Assembly: GCF_004802635.2 (NCBI RefSeq)
Contig: NZ_CP046052.1
Span: forward strand, 558,001 to 622,000
Length of the DNA stretch: 64,000 nt
Direction: 5' to 3'
From: Methylocystis heyeri
GTDB taxonomy: Bacteria > Pseudomonadota > Alphaproteobacteria > Rhizobiales > Beijerinckiaceae
The position numbers and the translations under genes are program-made. This document shows, one piece after another, positions 46,631 to 56,237 of this stretch. The notes under the pieces were generated by a model that made no database searches, was not told the DNA's origin, and worked only from the letters and a program-made list of their open reading frames with translations. Each line of letters begins with the position of its first letter. Position 1 is the first letter of the stretch.

Positions 46631-49069
46631 ATGGCCAAGAAAAAACTCGTGGTCGTCGGCAACGGCATGGCCGGCGTGCGCGCTGTAGAGGAGGTTCTCC
46701 TCCGGGGCGGCGCCGATCTCTTCGACATCGTGATCTTCGGCGCCGAGCCCTACGGCAATTACAACAGGATCATGCTTTCCAGCGTCTTGAGCGGCGAGCA
46801 GGACGCGAGTGAAATCTTCATGAATCCGCTGGACTGGTACAGGGAGCGCAACATCGCCCTGCATGCCGGAGATCCGGTAGCCAGGATCGATCGCGCCGCC
46901 AAAATCGTGGTTTCGGAAGCGGGCCTTCGCGAAGGCTACGACAAGCTTCTCATCGCGACAGGAAGCCGTCCTTTCATTCCGCCGATCGATGGCGTTCGCG
47001 GCGTCGACGGAGGGTTGAAATCCGGGGTCTTCGGTTTCCGCAGCATGGATGATTGCAACGCCATCATGGCGCGCGCCGGGGAAAGCTCACGCGCCGCCGT
47101 CATCGGAGGCGGCCTGCTCGGACTCGAGGCCGCCCATGGCCTGCTGAAGCATATGAGCGAGGTGCATGTTGTCCACAGCGGCAGGCATCTGATGAACCAG
47201 CAACTCGACGCCGCGGCGGGGGCGATGCTCGCGGCCGGCATGGCGGAGCTCGGCGCCCGGGTGCATCTCGATAAGCGGACGGTCGGCGTCGTCGGCGAGA
47301 GCGAGGTTGCAGGCGTCGCCTTCAAGGACGGCGAGAGGCTGGATTGCGAATTGGTCGTGCTGGCGGCAGGCGTGCGACCGAATATTGAAATCGGGCTCTG
47401 CGCCGGCCTGACCGTCGAACGCGCCATCGTCGTCGACGATCACATGCGCACGGAAGACGATCCCGACGTTTATGCGCTCGGCGAATGCGCCCAGCATCGC
47501 GGCAAGGTCTATGGCATGGTCGCTCCGCTGTGGGAGCAGGGCAAGGTCTTCGCTGACCATGTGACTCAAACCAATCCGGACGCCCGCTATCACGGCTCCA
47601 AGCTGGCGACCAAGCTGAAGGTCATGGGCATCGAGCTTGCGTCGATGGGCTCGCCCGAGCCCCAGGAAGGCGACGAACTGATCCAGTTCTCCGAGCCCCG
47701 AAGGGCCGTCTACAAGAAACTCGTCATTCGCAACGGCCGCCTCGTGGGAGGGGTCCTGCTCGGCGATATCGCAAAAGCGGCCTATCTGATGCAGGCCTTC
47801 GCGAAAGACGCGCCCTTGCCGGAAGACCGGTTGCGGATGCTGTTCGATTTCGGCGCGCCGAGCGGGACGGCGGCGATCGAAGAGATGTCCGCCGAAACGC
47901 AGGTCTGCAACTGCAGCGGCGTCACAAAAGCTGCGATCGCCTCCTGCGTCGCGGCCGGCCATCGCACTTTGAAAGCGGCGATGGATGCAACCCGAGCCGG
48001 CAAAGGCTGCGGCGCCTGCAAACCCCTCGTCGCCGAGACGGTGCTCTATTTTTGTGGCGGCGAGGCCGAAGAGGATCCTTCGATCCATTACTACGTCCCG
48101 TGCATTCCCATGACGAAGCCGAGGCTGGCCGCGGAGCTGCGGGAGAGGGGCCTCAAATCCGTTTCCGCTGTTTTCGATGCGCTCGCGGGGGGAGTCGAGG
48201 ACGCGGCGAGCAAGCCTGCGCTCGCCTCGCTGCTGGCGACGATCTGGAACCGCGATTACGAAGACGAGCGCGGCGCCCGCTTCATCAATGACCGCGTGCA
48301 CGCCAATATCCAGAAAGACGGATCGTTCTCGGTCGTTCCGGAGATGCCGGGCGGCGTTTGCACGCCTGCGGAGTTGATGCGCATCGCCGAGGTCGCTTTG
48401 AAATATCATATTCCGCTCGTCAAGCTGACGGGCGGGCAGAGGATCGACCTCGTCGGAGCGCAAAAGAATGTCCTGCCCGCGATCTGGCGCGATCTCGACA
48501 TGCCCGCCGGGGCGGCCTGGGCCAAGGCCTATCGTACCTGCAAGAGCTGCATCGGTTCGGACTATTGCCGTTTCGGCCTCGATGACAGCATGGGATTGGC
48601 CCAGAAGGTCGAGCGTCGGTTTCGCGGGGTGGAAAGCCCGGCCAAACTCAAGCTCGCCACGGCGGGATGCCCTCGCAACTGCTCGGAAGCCATGATCAAG
48701 GACGTCGGCTTCGTTGCGATAGGCGATGGCAATTGGGAGATTTATGTCGGTGGAGCGGGCGGCTCGCATGTGCGCAAGGGCGACTTGCTTTGCACGGTCG
48801 ACGGCGAAGAAAAGGCGCTCGCTCTCGCCGGCCGTTTTCTCCAATACTACCGCGAGAACGCCAACTGGCGCGAGCGCACTTACGATTTCATCGAGCGCGT
48901 CGGCATAGATCATGTCCGAGCGGTTGTCGCTGCGGATTCCGAAGGGCAGGGAGCGGCTCTCGACGCGGCCATGCAGGCGGCTGTCGACGCCGCTTGCGAT
49001 CCCTGGAAGGAAGCGTCGGCGCCGAGGACTGCGAACCAGTTCGCCGCCGCGATTGGCGCGGAGGACTGA
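46631..49069 (+). CDS. nirB: Assimilatory nitrite reductase, NAD(P)H-dependent large subunit
   Basis: 812 residues, full length. Reduces nitrite to ammonium with NAD(P)H in the cytoplasm. N-terminal FAD/NAD(P)-binding halves (VVVGNGMAGVRAVEEVLLRG; IGGGLLGLEAAHGLL), the BFD-like [2Fe-2S] motif (CNCSGVTKAAI ... GCGACKPL), and the siroheme/[4Fe-4S] ligands TCKSCIGSDYCRFG and TAGCPRNCSEAM are present. It follows a conserved small gene by 26 bases and is followed by nirD after three bases, making one operon. No nitrate reductase or nitrate transporter gene is in the window. Confidence 0.98.
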   Translation: MAKKKLVVVGNGMAGVRAVEEVLLRGGADLFDIVIFGAEPYGNYNRIMLSSVLSGEQDASEIFMNPLDWYRERNIALHAGDPVARIDRAAKIVVSEAGLREGYDKLLIATGSRPFIPPIDGVRGVDGGLKSGVFGFRSMDDCNAIMARAGESSRAAVIGGGLLGLEAAHGLLKHMSEVHVVHSGRHLMNQQLDAAAGAMLAAGMAELGARVHLDKRTVGVVGESEVAGVAFKDGERLDCELVVLAAGVRPNIEIGLCAGLTVERAIVVDDHMRTEDDPDVYALGECAQHRGKVYGMVAPLWEQGKVFADHVTQTNPDARYHGSKLATKLKVMGIELASMGSPEPQEGDELIQFSEPRRAVYKKLVIRNGRLVGGVLLGDIAKAAYLMQAFAKDAPLPEDRLRMLFDFGAPSGTAAIEEMSAETQVCNCSGVTKAAIASCVAAGHRTLKAAMDATRAGKGCGACKPLVAETVLYFCGGEAEEDPSIHYYVPCIPMTKPRLAAELRERGLKSVSAVFDALAGGVEDAASKPALASLLATIWNRDYEDERGARFINDRVHANIQKDGSFSVVPEMPGGVCTPAELMRIAEVALKYHIPLVKLTGGQRIDLVGAQKNVLPAIWRDLDMPAGAAWAKAYRTCKSCIGSDYCRFGLDDSMGLAQKVERRFRGVESPAKLKLATAGCPRNCSEAMIKDVGFVAIGDGNWEIYVGGAGGSHVRKGDLLCTVDGEEKALALAGRFLQYYRENANWRERTYDFIERVGIDHVRAVVAADSEGQGAALDAAMQAAVDAACDPWKEASAPRTANQFAAAIGAED

Positions 49070-49072
49070 TCG

Positions 49073-49387
49073 ATGGGTCTGGTCAGGATCGGCAACATCG
49101 AAGAAGTTCCCAGAGGCGAGGGGCGGCGGTTCAGGCTCGGGGACCGCGAAATCGCCGTCTTCCGCACCTGGGCGGGCGAAATCTTCGCCGCCCAGCCGGA
49201 TTGTCCGCATGCGGGAGGCCCGCTCGCGGACGGCCTTCTCGGAGGCGCGTCCGTGACCTGCCCGCTGCATGATCGTTCTTTCGACTTGCGCTCGGGCAGG
49301 AATCTCAGCGGGGACTGCGAGGATATTTGCGTCTTTCCCGTCGCAATCGAGCGGGATGGCGGAATGGTCGTCGAATTGGCGGAGTAA
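49073..49387 (+). CDS. nirD: Nitrite reductase small subunit (Rieske-type)
   Basis: 104 residues. Rieske [2Fe-2S] motif CPHAGGPL ... CPLHDRSFDL (CxH...CxxH) in the standard NirD layout; supports the NirB large subunit in nitrite reduction. The ATG is three bases past the nirB stop, so translation is coupled. A perfect 12-bp stem-loop lies 200 bases downstream (49587-49616), but no classical terminator. Confidence 0.95.
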   Translation: MGLVRIGNIEEVPRGEGRRFRLGDREIAVFRTWAGEIFAAQPDCPHAGGPLADGLLGGASVTCPLHDRSFDLRSGRNLSGDCEDICVFPVAIERDGGMVVELAE

Positions 49388-49586
49388 TTTCTCGAACTTG
49401 TTCATTTCAGCCGGAAACCGGCTGGCGCTCGCCTGCGTCTTATCCTAAAGAATGGGGCAGGGCCGTTCGACGTTCGAACGCGGTATCTTCCCGCCCTAGA
49501 TATTCTCCCCGATATCCGAATTCGCGAGAAGGCGGAGGCGACGCAAAAAGCGCAGGGCCGCCGCCGAGCTTCGACCACGGAGCCTG

Positions 49587-49616
49587 TCGCGTCAATTCGA
49601 ACCTGAATTGACGCGA
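49587..49616. other. Perfect 12-bp stem-loop in the nirD downstream region
   Basis: TCGCGTCAATTC and GAATTGACGCGA pair perfectly over a six-base loop GAACCT. No T-run follows in either direction. It may be a protein-binding site, an RNA structure or a factor-dependent termination signal for nirD; the surrounding 291 bases (49388-49678) hold no gene. Confidence 0.65.
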
Positions 49617-49678
49617 GCGCCCGCGACATCCCCTGCGGGCGGTTGAGACGGTCCGAAGCAGACAATGGAGTGATGACG

Positions 49679-49897
49679 ATGGCTCGCAAGCCTGGGACAA
49701 AAAGCGAATATGTCCTTTTCGACGTCATCTACGATGACGGCAGCCAACGCTCCAATCGCCGGGTGCCGAAGGATATCCTCGGCGGGCTCGACGGAGACGA
49801 GCCGGCGCGCGCAGTGATCGAAGCTCAGGATCGGGAAATCGCCGAACGCTCGGGACGACCGATGGCGGCGATCAAGGCGGTGCGACGTTCATCCTGA
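49679..49897 (+). CDS. Small conserved-looking hypothetical protein
   Basis: 72 residues from ATG 49679 (MARKPGTKSEYVLFDVIYDD) with GGAG eight bases upstream. Basic start, acidic middle (GGLDGDEPARAVIEAQDREIAERS), basic end. Looks like the short, soluble 'SEYVxFDVxYxDGxxxSNRRVP' proteins that I have seen annotated only as hypothetical in Hyphomicrobiales. Stands alone, followed by a hairpin on the + strand. Confidence 0.65.
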   Translation: MARKPGTKSEYVLFDVIYDDGSQRSNRRVPKDILGGLDGDEPARAVIEAQDREIAERSGRPMAAIKAVRRSS

Positions 49898-49965
49898 GCA
49901 TCGGACGGAGCGACGCAGGCGCCGCTTCGCGGCCACAAGACATTCACTGAAAATTCCTGGGGGAG

Positions 49966-50000
49966 GAAGCGGCGGAAAGCCGTCGCTTCTCGTGCTTTTG
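49966..50000 (+). terminator. Possible bidirectional terminator
   Basis: GAAGCGGCGG and CCGTCGCTTC (one G-U pair) form a 10-bp stem over AAAG, then TCGTGCTTTT. Serves the small + strand gene and possibly the convergent cold-shock gene. Confidence 0.5.
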
Positions 50001-50032
50001 CTTCGTTTCAGAGGCCTATGGCGCTGCTGCGA

Positions 50033-50245
50033 TCAGCTTTCCAGCTTCAGCATGTCCGCCGAATATTTGCCGCTGCGCTTGTCGACCATCAGGTCGAAGC
50101 TGACTTTTTGGCCCTCTACGAGAGTTGAGAGGCCGGCGCGCTCAACCGCGCTGATGTGGACGAAAACATCGTTTCCGCCGGAATCGGGCTGGATGAAGCC
50201 AAAGCCCTTTTGGGCGTTGAACCACTTTACGGTTCCGCTGATCAT
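50033..50245 (-). CDS. cspA: Cold-shock domain protein
   Basis: 70 residues, standard CspA length. Nucleic-acid-binding motifs: RNP1 KGFGFI (about 13-18) and RNP2 VFVHIS (about 27-32). It binds single-stranded RNA/DNA to keep mRNA unfolded. The reading order [18 protein letters not shown] is typical. Preceded on the minus strand by a longish 5' region (50246 to about 50400) that would be an RNA leader, as usual for cold-shock genes, though no known structure is recognisable by eye. Confidence 0.96.
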   Translation of the reverse strand: MISGTVKWFNAQKGFGFIQPDSGGNDVFVHISAVERAGLSTLVEGQKVSFDLMVDKRSGKYSADMLKLES

Positions 50246-50541
50246 AGAATGTCCTTTCCAGGAGCGTTTAGGCGCCGGCGCGTTGAGCTGCTGGCGCGAG
50301 AGAGAATCGAAGTTCTGGAGAGGAAGTCACGGGCCGACGCGCCTATTATGGCGAGAAAGACAGTAAGATCGTCCGGCCGAAACCCGATAAGCTACAAATA
50401 GGCGGTTTTTCTCGAATGGCAACCTCGACCGGAAAAGTAATTCCTTCGACGCCGCCGCCCGGCCGCGGGGCGCCCGAAAGGCGCCGCCGCTTTTCGATGG
50501 CCCATCAGAATTCCTTCAGCTTTGTCCGCCAGGAATCGCGA

Positions 50542-51243
50542 ATGCAGCAAATCACTCCACCCATCCTCAGCCGAAGAGACGCGCTGCGCCTCATCGGCGT
50601 CGTTCCCTTCGCCGTCGCCGCGCACGCCGACGACACGCAATGGTATCCGATCCAGGGCGACGACGGCGCGCCGGTCAGGAACTTTCGCATTCCGGCGGAA
50701 CTCGATCCCGCCGCTACGCCCGGAATCGTCTGGCGCGGTGCGGAAGGCGCCGACGCGGTCCTCTATGAGTTCTTCGACTACAATTGCGCCTGGTGCCGAA
50801 AGGCGGCCCGCGAAATCGAGGCGCTCGTCGCAAAGGACAAGCGCCTGCGCCTCGGGCTCGTCAACAACGCCATGTTGTCGATCGGCTCGGTTCAGGCTGC
50901 GAAGGTTCAGCAGGCCATCCTCAGGCTTTACGGGCCCAAGGTCGCCTATGATTTTCACCTGCGCATGTTTGCGCGCAAGGGCCAGAACGACGGGCTCGCC
51001 GCGCTCGACGTGGCGCGGTCGATGAAGCTCGACGCCGCGAAGATCGAGGAATCCGCCGACAGCGACGTCGTATCCGACGTGCTGAAGCGCCAGACGCGAC
51101 TCGCTTCCAGCCTCGACATGAACATGACGCCGTCCTTCGTCATCGCCGGCGCCGCCTTGATCGGATGGCCCGGGATCAAAGCGCTGGGGTCCGTCGCCGC
51201 CGCCGTGCATCAATGCGGCCTGCCGGTCTGCGAGAAAAAATAA
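50542..51243 (+). CDS. DsbA-family thiol:disulfide protein
   Basis: 233 residues from ATG 50542 (MQQITPPILSRRDALRLIG) with AGGA eight bases upstream. The N-terminus is a Tat-like signal (SRRDALRLIGVVPFAVAAHA). The active site is FDYNCAWCRKA with the CxxC, and cis-Pro region NMTPSFVIAGA; the fold is thioredoxin-like with an inserted helical domain. Expected role: disulfide formation or isomerisation in the periplasm. An in-frame extension to 50416 is less likely. Confidence 0.85.
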   Translation: MQQITPPILSRRDALRLIGVVPFAVAAHADDTQWYPIQGDDGAPVRNFRIPAELDPAATPGIVWRGAEGADAVLYEFFDYNCAWCRKAAREIEALVAKDKRLRLGLVNNAMLSIGSVQAAKVQQAILRLYGPKVAYDFHLRMFARKGQNDGLAALDVARSMKLDAAKIEESADSDVVSDVLKRQTRLASSLDMNMTPSFVIAGAALIGWPGIKALGSVAAAVHQCGLPVCEKK

Positions 51244-51341
51244 CTCGAGGAGAGCGGCAATTCGCCGCGCGGGTTCGGCCCACGGCTTCGCCTAGTCTTT
51301 GCGCGAACATTTTCGAGTCGCGCAAAAAAGGGAAAGCCGCC

Positions 51342-52511
51342 ATGCAGCAGATCGATTCAATCCTCGACGCCGTCCGGCGGATTGAACCGGTCATACGAGA
51401 AAACGCTCCCGCCGCAGAGCGCGACCGTAGGCTGGCGGCGCCGGCGGCGGCCGCGATGCGCGAGGCGGGGCTTTATCGGCTGTGGCGTCCGAAAGCTCTC
51501 GGTGGACTCGAGGTCGATCCGGTAACCGGCTTTCGCGTCATCGAGGAGCTCGCGCGCATCGACAGCGCGGCGAGCTGGAACCTTCAGGTATCGATCGCGC
51601 ATGATCTCTTTGGCCCATGGTTCGGCGACGCCGCCGCGCGCGAGATTTTCGGGGGCGACGCCATAACCGTGGGCGGCCAGCAGCCCGCGCGCCGCGCCGT
51701 TCCCGTCGAGGGAGGCTATCTCCTCTCCGGCAAGACCCCCTTTGTGAGCGGCGCGCATCAGGCGACCGCCTACATCGGTTACGCCAACATAGTGGAGAAC
51801 GGCGAACTGCGTCGCGGCGCCGATGGGACGCCGGAGACGCTTCTGGTCGCCTGTCCCGCGAAAGACGCCCAAATCGTCGACAATTGGAACGTCATCGGCA
51901 TGCGCGGCACCGGCAGCCATGACGTCGAGATGCACGACGCTTTCATTCCCGCGCATTGGACGGTTCCGTGGGCGCCGTTGCAAAAGCCGGGCAGCGCCTA
52001 TCAGGGGCCGCTCTATCGTCTCACCGTATGGCCGGCGATAGCCGCCCTCACGCCGCCGGCGCTCGGCATCGCCCGCGCCGCGGTCGACGAGGCGGTGGCG
52101 CTCGCGACCGCGAAGACTCCGGCCTTCGGCGCCAGGGCGCTCAAGGACAATAGCGTCGTTCAGTCGCAACTGGCGCGCGCCGAAGCGCGGCTCTGCGCCG
52201 GTCGGGCTTTGTTTTACCAGACCTTCGCGGAGGCCTATCGGGAAGCTGTCGCCGGGCGCCCTATCGACATCGGCTTAAAGGCGAAAATGCAGCTCGCCAT
52301 GACCCACGCCATGCTCGAAGCGGCGGCGGCGGTCGACATCGTTCATGAGATCGTCGGCGCCTCGGGCGTGCGCGACGAATACAGCTTCTCGCGGCATTTC
52401 CGCGACATCCACGTCATCACCCAGCACGGCTTCATCAACTCCGCCAAATTGCAGGGGGTGGGGCAGATCATGCTGGGCCTTGCGCCGGACTGGCCGTTCT
52501 TCGCCTTTTGA
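51342..52511 (+). CDS. Acyl-CoA-dehydrogenase-fold flavoprotein (possible two-component monooxygenase)
   Basis: 389 residues from ATG 51342 with AAGGGAAAG upstream. The segments RDRRLAAPAAAAMREAGLYRLWRPKALGG, ARIDSAASWNLQVSIAHDLFG and SGKTPFVSGAHQATAYIGYA belong to the acyl-CoA dehydrogenase/flavin-dependent monooxygenase superfamily (HpaB/HsaA/DszC-like), rather than classic fatty-acid oxidation. Substrate is unknown and there is no flavin reductase nearby. It converges on the PepSY gene, 24 bases away, with no obvious terminator. Confidence 0.85.
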   Translation: MQQIDSILDAVRRIEPVIRENAPAAERDRRLAAPAAAAMREAGLYRLWRPKALGGLEVDPVTGFRVIEELARIDSAASWNLQVSIAHDLFGPWFGDAAAREIFGGDAITVGGQQPARRAVPVEGGYLLSGKTPFVSGAHQATAYIGYANIVENGELRRGADGTPETLLVACPAKDAQIVDNWNVIGMRGTGSHDVEMHDAFIPAHWTVPWAPLQKPGSAYQGPLYRLTVWPAIAALTPPALGIARAAVDEAVALATAKTPAFGARALKDNSVVQSQLARAEARLCAGRALFYQTFAEAYREAVAGRPIDIGLKAKMQLAMTHAMLEAAAAVDIVHEIVGASGVRDEYSFSRHFRDIHVITQHGFINSAKLQGVGQIMLGLAPDWPFFAF

Positions 52512-52535
52512 ATTGGGCTGCGCTTTTCGACTTCT

Positions 52536-53777
52536 TCACTCCGCCGACGCTTGCGCGGCGATTGTGAGCGGCTCCGGCGCGACGCGCTTCTGCGAGGGGA
52601 TGCGCTTTCGCGCGCGTCGCTTGCGCAACCAGATGTACACGCCGGTCCCTGAGAGCATCGTGATGGCGAAGCCGAGCGCGCAGACGAAAATCTTGTACGG
52701 AAGACCGAACAGATTGGCCATGTGGAGCGCCACGAGCCAGGATGTCAGCGTATTGCCGGCGTGCTCCCCGCTGGGGAGACCAAGCGCGTGAAACTCTCCC
52801 GAATAGGCGTCGAAGTAGACCGTGGTCGAGCCGTATTTCTCGCCGACGTCGCGGCTGGAATGCACGCTGTAACCATAGAGCCCACGAGCGCGCATATATG
52901 ACAGCGCGTTCGGCCGGTCGATCTTGAAGTCGTGATTTCTCGCCTGTTCGTCCATCAGCCGGACGCCGATCGCCTGCGCCTCCTCCCAGCCCAGCGGCTT
53001 GCGGTTTTTTTGCGCCGGCGCCGGCTCCGCTTCATGCTTCATGAGCGGTTCCTCGTAAGCGAGGAACAGTCTCGTCGCTGCGGCGTAAACGCCGTTCAGA
53101 TGGAACGAGACGCTCGACCACGCGAATACGAGCAGCATCGCCCACAGCCATAGCCCGCCCGCGCGATGCAGGTCGAAATTGAGGCGATAGCTGGAGGCCG
53201 GCCATTTCACCATCCAGGCGGGACGCCAGCGTGCGAAGTAACCGTTGCGCGCCGCGCGGCTGGGAACAGGCAGCGTCAGATAGAAACCGTTGAAGCAATC
53301 CAGCGTCCAGACGAGAGCGACGATCCCGAGTATCCAGGCGCCGGTCGGCCCCATCAGCAGATTCATGTGCAGCTGGTAGACGAAGGGGATGATCGTCGCG
53401 AGGCCGGTTGGAAGACCGCCTGCCTCGCGCCGGCCCAGTTCATGGCCGTCGATAGGATCCAGCATCAACTGCTGGAAGTCGAGCTTTTGAGCCGCGCCGG
53501 GCCGCGGCTCCATTCGAACCATCGCCGTCCCGGCGAAGCCGAGATAGACCGAGCTTGTCCGCGCTTGCGGAACCAGCTCCTCGGCGCTGCGCGCCAGCGT
53601 TCCGGCGTCGAGCCGGACGCCGGGACGCGGCTCGGGGAAGAGTTCCGGCGAGAGCCAGTGGTTCAACTCGCCGAAGAAAGCGAGCACGCTGCCCGTAAGC
53701 CCGACGACGATGAGAAAGGCCGCCATTGCCAGGCCGGTCCAGCGATGCACGACGACCCAGAGCGAGCGCGTAATCAT
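52536..53777 (-). CDS. PepSY-associated TM-helix protein (metal-uptake ferric reductase-like)
   Basis: 413 residues from ATG 53777 (MITRSLWVVVHRWTGL). Four membrane helices in the PepSY_TM pattern: VVHRWTGLAMAAFLIVVGLTGSVLAF, WILGIVALVWTLDCFNGFYLTL, LWLWAMLLVFAWSSVSFHL and FVCALGFAITMLSGTGVYIWL. Two periplasmic PepSY-like domains lie between. Often encoded with TonB-dependent siderophore receptors, where the protein is thought to reduce or release iron from siderophores. It is third in the operon, 61 bases after the receptor gene. Confidence 0.88.
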   Translation of the reverse strand: MITRSLWVVVHRWTGLAMAAFLIVVGLTGSVLAFFGELNHWLSPELFPEPRPGVRLDAGTLARSAEELVPQARTSSVYLGFAGTAMVRMEPRPGAAQKLDFQQLMLDPIDGHELGRREAGGLPTGLATIIPFVYQLHMNLLMGPTGAWILGIVALVWTLDCFNGFYLTLPVPSRAARNGYFARWRPAWMVKWPASSYRLNFDLHRAGGLWLWAMLLVFAWSSVSFHLNGVYAAATRLFLAYEEPLMKHEAEPAPAQKNRKPLGWEEAQAIGVRLMDEQARNHDFKIDRPNALSYMRARGLYGYSVHSSRDVGEKYGSTTVYFDAYSGEFHALGLPSGEHAGNTLTSWLVALHMANLFGLPYKIFVCALGFAITMLSGTGVYIWLRKRRARKRIPSQKRVAPEPLTIAAQASAE

Positions 53778-53838
53778 GTTCCATTCCCTTGAAAAAGGCG
53801 CCGCCGCCGCGGCGGCGGCGCTTTCGACTCGCGAAGTG

Positions 53839-56163
53839 CTAGAACTTGACCTTGATCGACCCGATGAAAGTTCTCGGTTGTCCGTAGACGGCGTATTGGC
53901 TGTTGACCGCCGTGTCGAAATATTTGGCGTCGGCGATATTGACGACATTCAACTGCGCCTCGACCTGATGACCTTCGAACACGGTGCGATAGCCGATCAT
54001 CGTATCGAAGCGCACGTAGCCCGGCAGCGCCCAAGAGTTCGTAGCGTTTGCTTCGCGCAGGCCGTTGGCGAAGGCTCCGGCGCCGAAGCTCCAGCCCTCC
54101 TTCAGACCGGGCGCCGTGTCGTATTTCGCCCAGAGGCTGCCGGCGTTTCGCGGAACGCCGGGCTGACGTTTGCCGAGAATGGCGCCGGTTCCGGTCGTAT
54201 TGTCCTTGATGACCAGGGCGTCGTCATAGGTATAGCCGCCGATGATGCTGATGTTGTCGGTGACCTGTCCGGCGATGTCGAGTTCAACGCCGCGGCTGCG
54301 CACCTCGCCGGCGGCGATCGAAAAGCCCGAATTGGCCGGATCGGTCGTCAGCACGTTGGTCATGTAAAGATCGTAGGCGGCTATCGACGCCGTGAGCTTG
54401 CCGTCGTAGAGGCTCGCCTTGGCGCCGATTTCATATTGCCTGCCCTCCTGAGGCTGGAACGGCGCGCCGCTGAAGCTGCGCGCAGTCGCGTTCGACGTTC
54501 CGAACGACTCGGCGTAGCTGGCGTAAACCGAATATTCGGGCGTCAGCTTGAACAGCAGTCCGCCGCTGGGCGAGACCTTGTGATAGGTCGGATTGCCTTT
54601 CCACGGCGGGGTATAGTGGCCGTCGCAAAGCGGAAAGCAGGGGCTCCCCGAAACCGTCGCGAAGGCGAGCTCCGAGGCGGCGTCGAACGCGATGTCGTAG
54701 CGTCCGCCGATCAGGAAATGGATGATATCGTTATAATCGATGTCGTCCTGAACATAATAGCCGACGTCCAGGGACTTGTTGCGGCTCTTGTTGCCATGGG
54801 CATAGGCCTGCTGGGCGCCGATGATCGTCCAGTTTATGCCGCCATAGGCTGGAGCCCAGATGTTGAACGCTGGGATTTCCGGCACCGCCCTGGGGGCGGG
54901 ATTGTCGCCGAGATACAGGTTGTGATAGTCGTAATAATCGAAGCCGAACAAAAGGTTGTGTTTGACGGGGCCGGTTTCGACCTTGCCGGTCACGTCGAGA
55001 TTGATGGACCAGTTGTCGCGATAGACCTGGCTCCAGCTCAGGCGCCGCAGGAGATTGCCGGTTTTGTAATTCAGCGCGACGGGAGCGGCGAGAAGATAAT
55101 TCTCGTTTTCATCGCTGTGATTGTACAAGAACCGGTTGGTCACCTTCCATTGATCGTTGAAGCGATAGGTCCAGTCGGCGGAGACCAGCTCGCGCTCGAT
55201 CGTATCCGGAAACTGGTTGTATTTTTGTGGATCGTTTTGCGTCCAATCGCGCGGCAGATAGGCGGGCCGTCCAATGAGCCACGGCACTTTATAGGTCGTC
55301 GCGATCGCGGGGATCATCCCCGCGTAGCCGCCGCGGTTGGCGTCGCTGTCATTGTAATATTCGAGACCCACATTGGCCTCGAATTGCGTCGTTGGCCGCC
55401 AGCTGACTTCGCCTGAGAAAGCGCCCTTGTCGTGATGCTCGAAATCGACCCATGAGTCAGAGTGATCGAACGCTCCCATGACGCGATAGAGGACGGATTT
55501 ATCCGAGGTCACGGGTCCGGTGAGATCCAGCGTGGTGCGCGACAATCCCCAGCTTCCGAACTGTTCCTGAATGCTGTAGGCAGCCTCCTCCTGCGGGCGC
55601 TTCGTCACGAAATTCACCAGTCCGCCGGGTTGGATGCGCCCATAAAGCATCGCGGTCGGCCCCTTCACGATCTCGACCCGGTCGATGAAGGACACATCCT
55701 CCGAGCCGGCGACCGCGAACAGCTTGAGGCCGTTCCGGTAAGTGTTCGAGGCGGTCGGAAATCCGCGGATGATGTAGCTGTCGTAATAGACGCCCAGGCC
55801 CTGCTGCACGCCCGACACGAATCTCACCGCATCCTGCGTGTTGAGAACCTGAGCGTCCTCCAGCACCTGCTTGGGAACGACGACAATGGCTCTCGGCGTA
55901 TCGAGGATCGGCGTATCGGTCTTGGTCGCCGTTGTCGCATAGCTGCGGGTGTAGGAGTGCTCCTCGGCCTTCTCGCGCTCCTTAGCCGTCATAGGACCGG
56001 GCGCTGGAGTCGAGGTCGCGGGCGCCGAGGTCGCCGGGGGCGCGGCGCTGCCGACGTCTATGGACGGCAAGGCTTCCTGCGCGAGGGCGGCTGGGCAGGA
56101 CGAGGCGAGGACGAGTGCGAGCGCGCCGGCGGAAGCGCGGCGTGGCGGGGTCGAACGGAACAT
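53839..56163 (-). CDS. TonB-dependent siderophore receptor
   Basis: 774 residues from ATG 56163 (MFRSTPPRRASAGALALVLA) with AGGAG. A signal peptide, an N-terminal extension (about 25-75) and a TonB-dependent plug (about 80-210: DTPRAIVVVPKQVLEDAQVLNTQDAVRFVSG, DRVEIVKGPTAMLYGRIQPGG) precede a 22-strand-type barrel, ending with the C-terminal Phe of outer-membrane proteins (GSIKVKF). The plug resembles FhuA/FpvA-like ferric siderophore receptors. Cargo cannot be told from sequence. It lies between a DUF2946 gene and the PepSY gene on the same strand. Confidence 0.92.
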   Translation of the reverse strand: MFRSTPPRRASAGALALVLASSCPAALAQEALPSIDVGSAAPPATSAPATSTPAPGPMTAKEREKAEEHSYTRSYATTATKTDTPILDTPRAIVVVPKQVLEDAQVLNTQDAVRFVSGVQQGLGVYYDSYIIRGFPTASNTYRNGLKLFAVAGSEDVSFIDRVEIVKGPTAMLYGRIQPGGLVNFVTKRPQEEAAYSIQEQFGSWGLSRTTLDLTGPVTSDKSVLYRVMGAFDHSDSWVDFEHHDKGAFSGEVSWRPTTQFEANVGLEYYNDSDANRGGYAGMIPAIATTYKVPWLIGRPAYLPRDWTQNDPQKYNQFPDTIERELVSADWTYRFNDQWKVTNRFLYNHSDENENYLLAAPVALNYKTGNLLRRLSWSQVYRDNWSINLDVTGKVETGPVKHNLLFGFDYYDYHNLYLGDNPAPRAVPEIPAFNIWAPAYGGINWTIIGAQQAYAHGNKSRNKSLDVGYYVQDDIDYNDIIHFLIGGRYDIAFDAASELAFATVSGSPCFPLCDGHYTPPWKGNPTYHKVSPSGGLLFKLTPEYSVYASYAESFGTSNATARSFSGAPFQPQEGRQYEIGAKASLYDGKLTASIAAYDLYMTNVLTTDPANSGFSIAAGEVRSRGVELDIAGQVTDNISIIGGYTYDDALVIKDNTTGTGAILGKRQPGVPRNAGSLWAKYDTAPGLKEGWSFGAGAFANGLREANATNSWALPGYVRFDTMIGYRTVFEGHQVEAQLNVVNIADAKYFDTAVNSQYAVYGQPRTFIGSIKVKF

Positions 56164-56237
56164 AAAGGAGTCTCCTGCGCGGCGCCGGGCGCGCGCGCGA
56201 ACCAAGAACGGATACGGCCGGGGCCGCGTTCAGTGGG

